Source of the DNA: Psococerastis gibbosa
Taxonomy: Eukaryota > Arthropoda > Insecta > Psocodea > Psocidae
Reading direction: 5' to 3'
Assembly: GCA_963971405.1 (NCBI GenBank)
Contig: OZ020489.1
Location: forward strand, 12,400,001 to 12,464,000
Length of the DNA: 64,000 nucleotides
The position numbers and the translations under genes were made by a program. Numbering within the stretch: the stretch's first letter is position 1; each line of letters starts with the position of its first letter. This document shows positions 25,201-38,000 of the stretch, piece by piece. The notes under the pieces are model-generated. The model had not been told where the DNA came from. It did no database searches and saw only the letters and a program-made list of their open reading frames with translations.

Positions 25201-28200
25201 TTTATTTTGCTTATTTTGGCTCAATGTATTGTACTTAACATTGAGCAATTGCTCCTGCGTGTTCATCGGTGTAAATATAGCTTAAAAAAATTCATACGGC
25301 AAGAATACGAAAAATAGCTAATTACTTATTTTATTTTTTTTAAAGGTATTAAAAAGATATAGGTGTCTTAATTTTGCTTTTTTTGGCTCATTGTATTGTA
25401 TCTAACATTATGCAATTGCTCCAGCGTGTTCATCGGTGTAAATGTAGCTACAAAAAATTCATTCGACAAGAATACGAAAAATAGCTATATACTTATTTTT
25501 TTTTTTAAAGGTCTTGATATGATATGAGTGTCTTAATTTTGCTTATTTTGGCTCACTGTATTGCACTTAACATTGAGCAATTGCTCCTGCGTGCTCATCG
25601 GTGTAAATGTAGCTAAAAAAAATTCATTCGACAAGAATAAGAAAAATAGCTATTTACTTATTTTATTTTTTTTAAAGGTTTTAAAAAGATATAGGTGTCT
25701 TTATTTTGCTTATTTTGGCTCAATGTATTGTACTTAACATTGAGCAATTGCTCCTGCGTGTTCATCGGTGTAAATGTAGCTTAAAAAAATTCATACGGCA
25801 AGAATACGAAAAATAGCTAATTACTTATTTTATTTTTTTTAAAGGTTTTAAAAAGATATAGGTGTCTTAATTTTGCTTATTTTGGCTCATTGTACTGTAT
25901 CTAACATTAGGCAATTGCTCCTGCGTGTTCATCGGTGTAAATGTAGCTAAAAAAAATTCATTCGACAAGAATAAGAAAAATAGCTATTTACTTATTTTTT
26001 TTTTAAAGGTCTTGATATGATATGAGTGTCTTTATTTTGCTTATTTTGGCTCATTGTATTGTACTTAACATTGAGCAATTGCTCCTGCGTGTTCATCGGT
26101 GTAAATGTAGCTAAAAAAAATTCGTTCGACAAGAATAAGAAAAATAGCTATTTACTTATTTTTTTTTAAAGGTTTTAAAAAGATATAGGTGTCTTTATTT
26201 TGCTTATTTTGGCTCAATGTATTGTACTTAACATTGAGCAATTGCTCCTGCGTGTTGATCGGTGTAAATATAGCTTAAAAAAATTCATACGGCAAGAATA
26301 CGAAAAATAGCTAATTACTTATTTTATTTTTTTTAAAGGTATTAAAAAGATATAGGTGTCTTAATTTTGCTTTTTTTGGCTCATTGTATTGTATCTAACA
26401 TTATGCAATTGCTCCAGCGTGTTCATCGGTGTAAATGTAGCTACAAAAAATTCATACGACAAGAATACGAAAAATAGCTATATACTTATTTTTTTTTTTA
26501 AAGGTCTTGATATGATATGAGTGTCTTAATTTTGCTTATTTTGGCTCATTGTACTGTATCTAACATTAGGCAATTGCTCCTATGTGTTCATCGGCGTAAA
26601 TGTAGCTAAAAAAAATTCATTCGACAAGAATAAGAAAAATAGCTATTTACTTATTTTTTTTTTAAAGGTCTTGATATGATATGAGTGTCTTTATTTTGCT
26701 TATTTTGGCTCATTGTATTGTACTTAACATTGAGCAATTGCTCCTGCGTGTTCATCGGTGTAAATGTAGCTAAAAAAAATTCGTTCGACAAGAATAAGAA
26801 AAATAGCTATTTACTTATTTTTTTTTTAAAGGTTTTAAAAAGATATAGGTGTCTTTATTTTGCTTATTTTGGCTCAATGTATTGTACTTAACATTGAGCA
26901 ATTGCTCCTGCGTGTTCATCGGTGTAAATATAGCTTAAAAAAATTCATACGGCAAGAATACGAAAAATAGCTAATTACTTATTTTATTTTTTTTAAAGGT
27001 ATTAAAAAGATATAGGTGTCTTAATTTTGCTTTTTTTGGCTCATTGTATTGTATCTAACATTATGCAATTGCTCCAGCGTGTTCATCGGTGTAAATGTAG
27101 CTACAAAAAATTCATTCGACAAGAATACGAAAAATAGCTATATACTTATTTTTTTTTTTAAAGGTCTTGATATGATATGAGTGTCTTAATTTTGCTTATT
27201 TTGGCTCACTGTATTGCACTTAACATTGAGCAATTGCTCCTGCGTGCTCATCGGTGTAAATGTAGCTAAAAAAAATTCATTCGACAAGAATAAGAAAAAT
27301 AGCTATTTACTTATTTTATTTTTTTTAAAGGTTTTAAAAAGATATAGGTGTCTTTATTTTGCTTATTTTGGCTCAATGTATTGTACTTAACATTGAGCAA
27401 TTGCTCCTGCGTGTTCATCGGTGTAAATGTAGCTTAAAAAAATTCATACGGCAAGAATACGAAAAATAGCTAATTACTTATTTTATTTTTTTTAAAGGTT
27501 TTAAAAAGATATAGGTGTCTTAATTTTGCTTATTTTGGCTCATTGTACTGTATCTAACATTAGGCAATTGCTCCTGCGTGTTCATCGGTGTAAATGTAGC
27601 TAAAAAAAATTCATTCGACAAGAATAAGAAAAATAGCTATTTACTTATTTTTTTTTTAAAGGTCTTGATATGATATGAGTGTCTTTATTTTGCTTATTTT
27701 GGCTCATTGTATTGTACTTAACATTGAGCAATTGCTCCTGCGTGTTCATCGGTGTAAATGTAGCTAAAAAAAATTCGTTCGACAAGAATAAGAAAAATAG
27801 CTATTTACTTATTTTATTTTTTTTAAAGGTTTTAAAAAGATATAAGCTTAGGTGTCTTTATTTTGCTTATTTTGGCTCAATGTATTGTACTTAACATTCA
27901 GCAATTGCTCTTGCGTGTTCATCGGTGTAAATGAAGCTTAAAAAAATTCATACGGCAAGAATACGAAAAATAGCTAATTACTTATTTTATTTTTTTTAAA
28001 GGTTTTAAAAAGATATAGGTGTCTTAATTTTGCTTATTTTGGCTCATTGTACTGTATCTAACATTTGGCAATTGCTCCTGCGTGTTCATCGGCGTAAATG
28101 TAGCTAAAAAAAATTCATTCGACAAGAATAAGAAAAATAGCTATTTACTTATTTTTTTTTTAAAGGTCTTGATATGATATGAGTGTCTTTATTTTGCTTA

Positions 28201-28700
28201 TTTTGGCTCATTGTATTGTACTTAACATTGAGCAATTGCTCCTGCGTGTTCATCGGTGTAAATGTAGCTAAAAAAAATTCGTTCGACAAGAATAAGAAAA
28301 ATAGCTATTTACTTATTTTTTTTTAAAGGTTTTAAAAAGATATAGGTGTCTTTATTTTGCTTATTTTGGCTCAATGTATTGTACTTAACATTGAGCAATT
28401 GCTCCTGCGTGTTGATCGGTGTAAATATAGCTTAAAAAAATTCATACGGCAAGAATACGAAAAATAGCTAATTACTTATTTTATTTTTTTTAAAGGTATT
28501 AAAAAGATATAGGTGTCTTAATTTTGCTTTTTTTGGCTCATTGTATTGTATCTAACATTATGCAATTGCTCCAGCGTGTTCATCGGTGTAAATGTAGCTA
28601 CAAAAAATTCATACGACAAGAATACGAAAAATAGCTATATACTTATTTTTTTTTTTAAAGGTCTTGATATGATATGAGTGTCTTAATTTTGCTTATTTTG
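18580..28700 (+). repeat. 24-monomer higher-order repeat (3,973 bp), ~2.5 tandem copies
   Basis: Diagnostic variants recur every 3,973 bp: ctcctatgtg at 18631/22604/26577 and 20951/24924; tgttgatcgg near 20460/24433 and 22283/26256; the attcatacgacaag variant near 22480/26453. Where I compared lines, copies look identical or nearly so. The unit consists of a 14-monomer and a 10-monomer interval (2,320 + 1,653 bp). Estimated copies: 18,580-22,553; 22,553-26,526; and a partial third to about 28,700 that carries a 6-bp insertion at 27,844. Confidence 0.85.
27844..27849 (+). other. 6-bp aagctt insertion in a monomer
   Basis: The usual gatataggtg reads gatataagcttaggtg. The identical insertion recurs at 37,124-37,129, exactly 9,280 bp away, and nowhere else I noticed. 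It is a good marker that the 9.28-kb duplication is younger than this insertion. Confidence 0.9.
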
Positions 28701-29489
28701 GCTCACTGTATTGCACTTAACATTGAGCAATTGCTCCTGCGTGCTCATCGGTGTAAATGTAGCTAAAAAAATTTCATTCGACAAGAATAAGAAAAATAGC
28801 TATTTACTTATTTTATTTTTTTTAAAGGTTTTAAAAAGATATAGGTGTCTTTATTTTGCTTATTTTGGCTCAATGTATTGTACTTAACATTGAGCAATTG
28901 CTCCTGCGTGTTCATCGGTGTAAATGTAGCTTAAAAAAATTCATTCGACAAGAATAAGAAAAATAGCTATTTACTTATTTTTTTTTTAAAGGTCTTGATA
29001 TGATATGAGTGTCTTTATTTTGCTTATTTTGGCTCATTGTATTGTACTTAACATTGAGCAATTGCTCCTGCGTGTTCATCGGTGTAAATGTAGCTAAAAA
29101 AAATTCGTTCGACAAGAATAAGAAAAATAGCTATTTACTTATTTTATTTTTTTTAAAGGTTTTAAAAAGATATAGGTGTCTTTATTTTGCTTTTTTGGCT
29201 CAATGTATTGTACTTAACATTGAGCAATTGCTCCTGCGTGTTCATCGGTGTAAATGTAGCTTAAAAAAATTCATACGGAAAGAATACGAAAAATAGCTAA
29301 TTACTTATTTTATTTTTTTTAAAGGTTTTAAAAAGATATAGGTGTCTAAATTTTGCTTATTTTGGCTCATTGTACTGTATCTAACATTAGGCAATTGCTC
29401 CAGCGTGTTCATCGGTGTAAATGTAGCTACAAAAAATTCATTCGACAAGAATACGAAAAATAGCTATATACTTATATTTTTTTTTAAAG

Positions 29490-30150
29490 GTCTTGATATG
29501 ATATGGGTGTCTTAATTTTGCTCATTTCGGCTCATTGTATTGTACATAATATTGAGCAATTGCTCCTGCGTGTTCATCGGTGTAATTGTAGCTAAAAAAA
29601 ATTCATTCGACAAGAATAAGAAAAATAGCTATATACTTATTTTATTTTTTTTAAAGGTTTTGATATGATATGGGTGTCATAATTTTGCTCATTTCGGCTC
29701 ATTGTATTGTACATAATATTGAGCAATTGCTCCTGCGTGTTCATCGGTGTAATTGTAGCTAAAAAAAATTCATTCGACAAGAATAAGAAAAATAGCTATT
29801 TACTTATTTTTTTTTTAAAGGTCTTGAAATGATATGGGTGTCTTAATTTTTCTTATTTTGGCTCAATGTATTGTACTTAACATTGACCAATTGCTTCTGC
29901 GTGTTCATCGGTGTAAATGTAGCTAAAAACATTCATTCGATAAGAATACGAAAAATTGCTATATACATATTTTATTATTTTTAAAGGTCTTGAAATGATA
30001 TGGGTGTCTTAATTTTGCTTATTTTGGCTCATGTATTGTACTTAACATTGAGCAATTGCTCCTGCATGTTCATCGGTGTAAATGTAGCTACAAAAAATTC
30101 ATTCGACAAGAATACGAAAAATAGCTATATACTTATTTTTTTTTTTAAAG
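29490..30150 (+). repeat. Island of four divergent monomers
   Basis: Two monomers carry catttcggctc, tacataatattgag and gtgtaattgtagc. A third has gaaatgatatggg, ttgcttctgcg, a broken A-tract (gctaaaaacattc) and tcgataag. The fourth has gaaatgatatggg, a one-base loss at ggctcatgtattg, and ctcctgcatg. Such changes are absent from surrounding monomers, and the block is missing from copy 2 of the 9.28-kb duplication at about 38,770. Confidence 0.8.
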
Positions 30151-32067
30151 GTCTTGATATGATATGGGTGTCTTAATTTTGCTTATTTTGGCTCACTGTA
30201 TTGCACTTAACATTAAGCAATTGCTCCTGCGTGTTCATCGGTGTAAATGTAGCTAAAAAAAATTCATTCGACAAGAATAAGAAAAATAGCTATTTACTTA
30301 TTTTATTTTTTTTAAAGGTTTTAAAAAGATATAGGTGTCTTAATTTTGCTTATTTTGGCTCATTGTATTGGACTTAACATTGAGCAATTGTTCTTGCGTG
30401 TTCATCGGTGTAAATGTAGCTACAAAAAATTCATTCGACAAGAATAAGAAAAATAGCTATTTACTTATTTTATTTTTTTAAAGGTTTTAAAAAGATATAG
30501 GTGTCTTAATTTTGCTTATTTTGGCTCAATGTATTGTACTTAACATTCAGCAATTGCTCTTGCGTGTTCATCGGTGTAAATGAAGCTTAAAAAAATTCAT
30601 ACGGCAAGAATACGAAAAATAGCTAATTACTTATTTTATTTTTTTTAAAGGTTTTAAAAAGATATAGGTGTCTTAATTTTGCTTATTTTGGCTCATTGTA
30701 CTGTATCTAACATTAGGCAATTGCTCCTGCGTGTTCATCGGCGTAAATGTAGCTAAAAAAAATTCATTCGACAAGAATAAGAAAAATAGCTATTTACTTA
30801 TTTTTTTTTTAAAGGTCTTGATATGATATGAGTGTCTTTATTTTGCTTATTTTGGCTCATTGTATTGTACTTAACATTGAGCAATTGCTCCTGCGTGTTC
30901 ATCGGTGTAAATGTAGCTAAAAAAAATTCGTTCGACAAGAATAAGAAAAATAGCTATTTACTTATTTTTTTTTTAAAGGTTTTAAAAAGATATAGGTGTC
31001 TTTATTTTGCTTATTTTGGCTCAATGTATTGTACTTAACATTGAGCAATTGCTCCTGCGTGTTCGTCGGTGTAAATATAGCTTAAAAAAATTCATACGGC
31101 AAGAATACGAAAAATAGCTAATTACTTATTTTATTTTTTTTAAAGGTATTAAAAAGATATAGGTGTCTTAATTTTGCTTTTTTTGGCTCATTGTATTGTA
31201 TCTAACATTATGCAATTGCTCCAGCGTGTTCATCGGTGTAAATGTAGCTACAAAAAATTCATTCGACAAGAATACGAAAAATTGCTATATACTTATTTTT
31301 TTTTTTAAAGGTCTTGATATGATATGAGTGTCTTAATTTTGCTTATTTTGGCTCACTGTATTGCACTTAACATTGAGCAATTGCTCCTGCGTGCTCATCG
31401 GTGTAAATGTAGCTAAAAAAAATTCATTCGACAAGAATAAGAAAAATAGCTATTTACTTATTTTATTTTTTTTAAAGGTTTTAAAAAGATATAGGTGTCT
31501 TTATTTTGCTTATTTTGGCTCAATGTATTGTACTTAACATTGAGCAATTGCTCCTGCGTGTTCATCGGTGTAAATGTAGCTTAAAAAAATTCATACGGCA
31601 AGAATACGAAAAATAGCTAATTACTTATTTTATTTTTTTTAAAGGTTTTAAAAAGATATAGGTGTCTTAATTTTGCTTATTTTGGCTCATTGTACTGCAT
31701 CTAACATTAGGCAATTGCTCCTGCGTGTTCATCGGTGTAAATGTAGCTAAAAAAAATTCATTCGACAAGAATAAGAAAAATAGCTATTTACTTATTTTTT
31801 TTTTAAAGGTCTTGATATGATATGAGTGTCTTTATTTTGCTTATTTTGGCTCATTGTATTGTACTTAACATTGAGCAATTGCTCCTGCGTGTTCATCGGT
31901 GTAAATGTAGCTAAAAAAAATTCGTTCGACAAGAATAAGAAAAATAGCTATTTACTTATTTTATTTTTTTTAAAGGTTTTAAAAAGATATAGGTGTCCTT
32001 ATTTTGCCTTTTTGGATCAATGTATTGTACTTAACATTGAGCAATTGCTCCTGCGTGTTCATCGGTG

Positions 32068-35000
32068 TAAATGTAGCTAAAAAAAATTCGTTCGACAAGA
32101 ATAAGAAAAATAGCTATTTACTTATTTTTTTTTTAAAGGTTTTAAAAAGATATAGGTGTCTTTATTTTGCTTATTTTGGCTCAATGTATTGTACTTAACA
32201 TTGAGCAATTGCTCCTGCGTGTTCATCGGTGTAAATATAGCTTAAAAAAATTCATACGGCAAGAATACGAAAAATAGCTAATTACTTATTTTATTTTTTT
32301 TAAAGGTATTAAAAAGATATAGGTGTCTTAATTTTGCTTTTTTTGGCTCATTGTATTGTATCTAACATTATGCAATTGCTCCAGCGTGTTCATCGGTGTA
32401 AATGTAGCTACAAAAAATTCATTCGACAAGAATACGAAAAATAGCTATATACTTATTTTTTTTTTTAAAGGTCTTGATATGATATGAGTGTCTTAATTTT
32501 GCTTATTTTGGCTCACTGTATTGCACTTAACATTGAGCAATTGCTCCTGCGTGCTCATCGGTGTAAATGTAGCTAAAAAAAATTCATTCGACAAGAATAA
32601 GAAAAATAGCTATTTACTTATTTTATTTTTTTTAAAGGTTTTAAAAAGATATAGGTGTCTTTATTTTGCTTATTTTGGCTCAATGTATTGTACTTAACAT
32701 TGAGCAATTGCTCCTGCGTGTTCATCGGTGTAAATGTAGCTTAAAAAAATTCATACGGCAAGAATACGAAAAATAGCTAATTACTTATTTTATTTTTTTT
32801 AAAGGTTTTAAAAAGATATAGGTGTCTTAATTTTGCTTATTTTGGCTCATTGTACTGTATCTAACATTAGGCAATTGCTCCTGCGTGTTCATCGGTGTAA
32901 ATGTAGCTAAAAAAAATTCATTCGACAAGAATAAGAAAAATAGCTATTTACTTATTTTTTTTTTAAAGGTCTTGATATGATATGAGTGTCTTTATTTTGC
33001 TTATTTTGGCTCATTGTATTGTACTTAACATTGAGCAATTGCTCCTGCGTGTTCATCGGTGTAAATGTAGCTAAAAAAAATTCGTTCGACAAGAATAAGA
33101 AAAATAGCTATTTACTTATTTTATTTTTTTTAAAGGTTTTAAAAAGATATAGGTGTCTTTATTTTGCTTATTTTGGCTCAATGTATTGTACTTAACATTC
33201 AGCAATTGCTCTTGCGTGTTCATCGGTGTAAATGAAGCTTAAAAAAATTCATACGGCAAGAATACGAAAAATAGCTAATTACTTATTTTATTTTTTTTAA
33301 AGGTTTTAAAAAGATATAGGTGTCTTAATTTTGCTTATTTTGGCTCATTGTACTGTATCTAACATTAGGCAATTGCTCCTGCGTGTTCATCGGCGTAAAT
33401 GTAGCTAAAAAAAATTCATTCGACAAGAATAAGAAAAATAGCTATTTACTTATTTTTTTTTTAAAGGTCTTGATATGATATGAGTGTCTTTATTTTGCTT
33501 ATTTTGGCTCATTGTATTGTACTTAACATTGAGCAATTGCTCCTGCGTGTTCATCGGTGTAAATGTAGCTAAAAAAAATTCGTTCGACAAGAATAAGAAA
33601 AATAGCTATTTACTTATTTTTTTTTAAAGGTTTTAAAAAGATATAGGTGTCTTTATTTTGCTTATTTTGGCTCAATGTATTGTACTTAACATTGAGCAAT
33701 TGCTCCTGCGTGTTGATCGGTGTAAATATAGCTTAAAAAAATTCATACGGCAAGAATACGAAAAATAGCTAATTACTTATTTTATTTTTTTTAAAGGTAT
33801 TAAAAAGATATAGGTGTCTTAATTTTGCTTTTTTTGGCTCATTGTATTGTATCTAACATTATGCAATTGCTCCAGCGTGTTCATCGGTGTAAATGTAGCT
33901 AAAAAAAATTCGTTCGACAAGAATAAGAAAAATAGCTATTTACTTATTTTATTTTTTTTAAAGGTTTTAAAAAGATATAGGTGTCTTTATTTTGCTTATT
34001 TTGGCTCAATGTATTGTACTTAACATTCAGCAATTGCTCTTGCGTGTTCATCGGTGTAAATGAAGCTTAAAAAAATTCATACGGCAAGAATACGAAAAAT
34101 AGCTAATTACTTATTTTATTTTTTTTAAAGGTTTTAAAAAGATATAGGTGTCTTAATTTTGCTTATTTTGGCTCATTGTACTGTATCTAACATTAGGCAA
34201 TTGCTCCTATGTGTTCATCGGCGTAAATGTAGCTAAAAAAAATTCATTCGACAAGAATAAGAAAAATAGCTATTTACTTATTTTTTTTTTAAAGGTCTTG
34301 ATATGATATGAGTGTCTTTATTTTGCTTATTTTGGCTCATTGTATTGTACTTAACATTGAGCAATTGCTCCTGCGTGTTCATCGGTGTAAATGTAGCTAA
34401 AAAAAATTCGTTCGACAAGAATAAGAAAAATAGCTATTTACTTATTTTTTTTTTAAAGGTTTTAAAAAGATATAGGTGTCTTTATTTTGCTTATTTTGGC
34501 TCAATGTATTGTACTTAACATTGAGCAATTGCTCCTGCGTGTTCATCGGTGTAAATATAGCTTAAAAAAATTCATACGGCAAGAATACGAAAAATAGCTA
34601 ATTACTTATTTTATTTTTTTTAAAGGTATTAAAAAGATATAGGTGTCTTAATTTTGCTTTTTTTGGCTCATTGTATTGTATCTAACATTATGCAATTGCT
34701 CCAGCGTGTTCATCGGTGTAAATGTAGCTACAAAAAATTCATTCGACAAGAATACGAAAAATAGCTATATACTTATTTTTTTTTTTAAAGGTCTTGATAT
34801 GATATGAGTGTCTTAATTTTGCTTATTTTGGCTCACTGTATTGCACTTAACATTGAGCAATTGCTCCTGCGTGCTCATCGGTGTAAATGTAGCTAAAAAA
34901 AATTCATTCGACAAGAATAAGAAAAATAGCTATTTACTTATTTTATTTTTTTTAAAGGTTTTAAAAAGATATAGGTGTCTTTATTTTGCTTATTTTGGCT

Positions 35001-38000
35001 CAATGTATTGTACTTAACATTGAGCAATTGCTCCTGCGTGTTCATCGGTGTAAATGTAGCTTAAAAAAATTCATACGGCAAGAATACGAAAAATAGCTAA
35101 TTACTTATTTTATTTTTTTTAAAGGTTTTAAAAAGATATAGGTGTCTTAATTTTGCTTATTTTGGCTCATTGTACTGTATCTAACATTAGGCAATTGCTC
35201 CTGCGTGTTCATCGGTGTAAATGTAGCTAAAAAAAATTCATTCGACAAGAATAAGAAAAATAGCTATTTACTTATTTTTTTTTTAAAGGTCTTGATATGA
35301 TATGAGTGTCTTTATTTTGCTTATTTTGGCTCATTGTATTGTACTTAACATTGAGCAATTGCTCCTGCGTGTTCATCGGTGTAAATGTAGCTAAAAAAAA
35401 TTCGTTCGACAAGAATAAGAAAAATAGCTATTTACTTATTTTTTTTTAAAGGTTTTAAAAAGATATAGGTGTCTTTATTTTGCTTATTTTGGCTCAATGT
35501 ATTGTACTTAACATTGAGCAATTGCTCCTGCGTGTTGATCGGTGTAAATATAGCTTAAAAAAATTCATACGGCAAGAATACGAAAAATAGCTAATTACTT
35601 ATTTTATTTTTTTTAAAGGTATTAAAAAGATATAGGTGTCTTAATTTTGCTTTTTTTGGCTCATTGTATTGTATCTAACATTATGCAATTGCTCCAGCGT
35701 GTTCATCGGTGTAAATGTAGCTACAAAAAATTCATACGACAAGAATACGAAAAATAGCTATATACTTATTTTTTTTTTTAAAGGTCTTGATATGATATGA
35801 GTGTCTTAATTTTGCTTATTTTGGCTCATTGTACTGTATCTAACATTAGGCAATTGCTCCTATGTGTTCATCGGCGTAAATGTAGCTAAAAAAAATTCAT
35901 TCGACAAGAATAAGAAAAATAGCTATTTACTTATTTTTTTTTTAAAGGTCTTGATATGATATGAGTGTCTTTATTTTGCTTATTTTGGCTCATTGTATTG
36001 TACTTAACATTGAGCAATTGCTCCTGCGTGTTCATCGGTGTAAATGTAGCTAAAAAAAATTCGTTCGACAAGAATAAGAAAAATAGCTATTTACTTATTT
36101 TTTTTTTAAAGGTTTTAAAAAGATATAGGTGTCTTTATTTTGCTTATTTTGGCTCAATGTATTGTACTTAACATTGAGCAATTGCTCCTGCGTGTTCATC
36201 GGTGTAAATATAGCTTAAAAAAATTCATACGGCAAGAATACGAAAAATAGCTAATTACTTATTTTATTTTTTTTAAAGGTATTAAAAAGATATAGGTGTC
36301 TTAATTTTGCTTTTTTTGGCTCATTGTATTGTATCTAACATTATGCAATTGCTCCAGCGTGTTCATCGGTGTAAATGTAGCTACAAAAAATTCATTCGAC
36401 AAGAATACGAAAAATAGCTATATACTTATTTTTTTTTTTAAAGGTCTTGATATGATATGAGTGTCTTAATTTTGCTTATTTTGGCTCACTGTATTGCACT
36501 TAACATTGAGCAATTGCTCCTGCGTGCTCATCGGTGTAAATGTAGCTAAAAAAAATTCATTCGACAAGAATAAGAAAAATAGCTATTTACTTATTTTATT
36601 TTTTTTAAAGGTTTTAAAAAGATATAGGTGTCTTTATTTTGCTTATTTTGGCTCAATGTATTGTACTTAACATTGAGCAATTGCTCCTGCGTGTTCATCG
36701 GTGTAAATGTAGCTTAAAAAAATTCATACGGCAAGAATACGAAAAATAGCTAATTACTTATTTTATTTTTTTTAAAGGTTTTAAAAAGATATAGGTGTCT
36801 TAATTTTGCTTATTTTGGCTCATTGTACTGTATCTAACATTAGGCAATTGCTCCTGCGTGTTCATCGGTGTAAATGTAGCTAAAAAAAATTCATTCGACA
36901 AGAATAAGAAAAATAGCTATTTACTTATTTTTTTTTTAAAGGTCTTGATATGATATGAGTGTCTTTATTTTGCTTATTTTGGCTCATTGTATTGTACTTA
37001 ACATTGAGCAATTGCTCCAGCGTGTTCATCGGTGTAAATGTAGCTAAAAAAAATTCGTTCGACAAGAATAAGAAAAATAGCTATTTACTTATTTTATTTT
37101 TTTTAAAGGTTTTAAAAAGATATAAGCTTAGGTGTCTTTATTTTGCTTATTTTGGCTCAATGTATTGTACTTAACATTCAGCAATTGCTCTTGCGTGTTC
37201 ATCGGTGTAAATGAAGCTTAAAAAAATTCATACGGCAAGAATACGAAAAATAGCTAATTACTTATTTTATTTTTTTTAAAGGTTTTAAAAAGATATAGGT
37301 GTCTTAATTTTGCTTATTTTGGCTCATTGTACTGTATCTAACATTAGGCAATTGCTCCTGCGTGTTCATCGGCGTAAATGTAGCTAAAAAAAATTCATTC
37401 GACAAGAATAAGAAAAATAGCTATTTACTTATTTTTTTTTTAAAGGTCTTGATATGATATGAGTGTCTTTATTTTGCTTATTTTGGCTCATTGTATTGTA
37501 CTTAACATTGAGCAATTGCTCCTGCGTGTTCATCGGTGTAAATGTAGCTAAAAAAAATTCGTTCGACAAGAATAAGAAAAATAGCTATTTACTTATTTTT
37601 TTTTAAAGGTTTTAAAAAGATATAGGTGTCTTTATTTTGCTTATTTTGGCTCAATGTATTGTACTTAACATTGAGCAATTGCTCCTGCGTGTTGATCGGT
37701 GTAAATATAGCTTAAAAAAATTCATACGGCAAGAATACGAAAAATAGCTAATTACTTATTTTATTTTTTTTAAAGGTATTAAAAAGATATAGGTGTCTTA
37801 ATTTTGCTTTTTTTGGCTCATTGTATTGTATCTAACATTATGCAATTGCTCCAGCGTGTTCATCGGTGTAAATGTAGCTACAAAAAATTCATACGACAAG
37901 AATACGAAAAATAGCTATATACTTATTTTTTTTTTTAAAGGTCTTGATATGATATGAGTGTCTTAATTTTGCTTATTTTGGCTCACTGTATTGCACTTAA

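Larger units (their letters stand above)
22788..32067 (+). repeat. 56-monomer tandem duplication, copy 1 (9,280 bp)
   Basis: Points in this segment recur 9,280 bp to the right: 23706/32986, 25032/34312, 26685/35965, 27679/36959 and 29009/38289, and the aagctt insertion at 27844/37124. The right end is a chimeric monomer: tttttggatcaatg (about 32,010) comes from the end of the unit, while the following gctaaaaaaaattcgttcg (about 32,080) matches position about 22,790. That join is the head-to-tail junction between copies. Confidence 0.85.
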
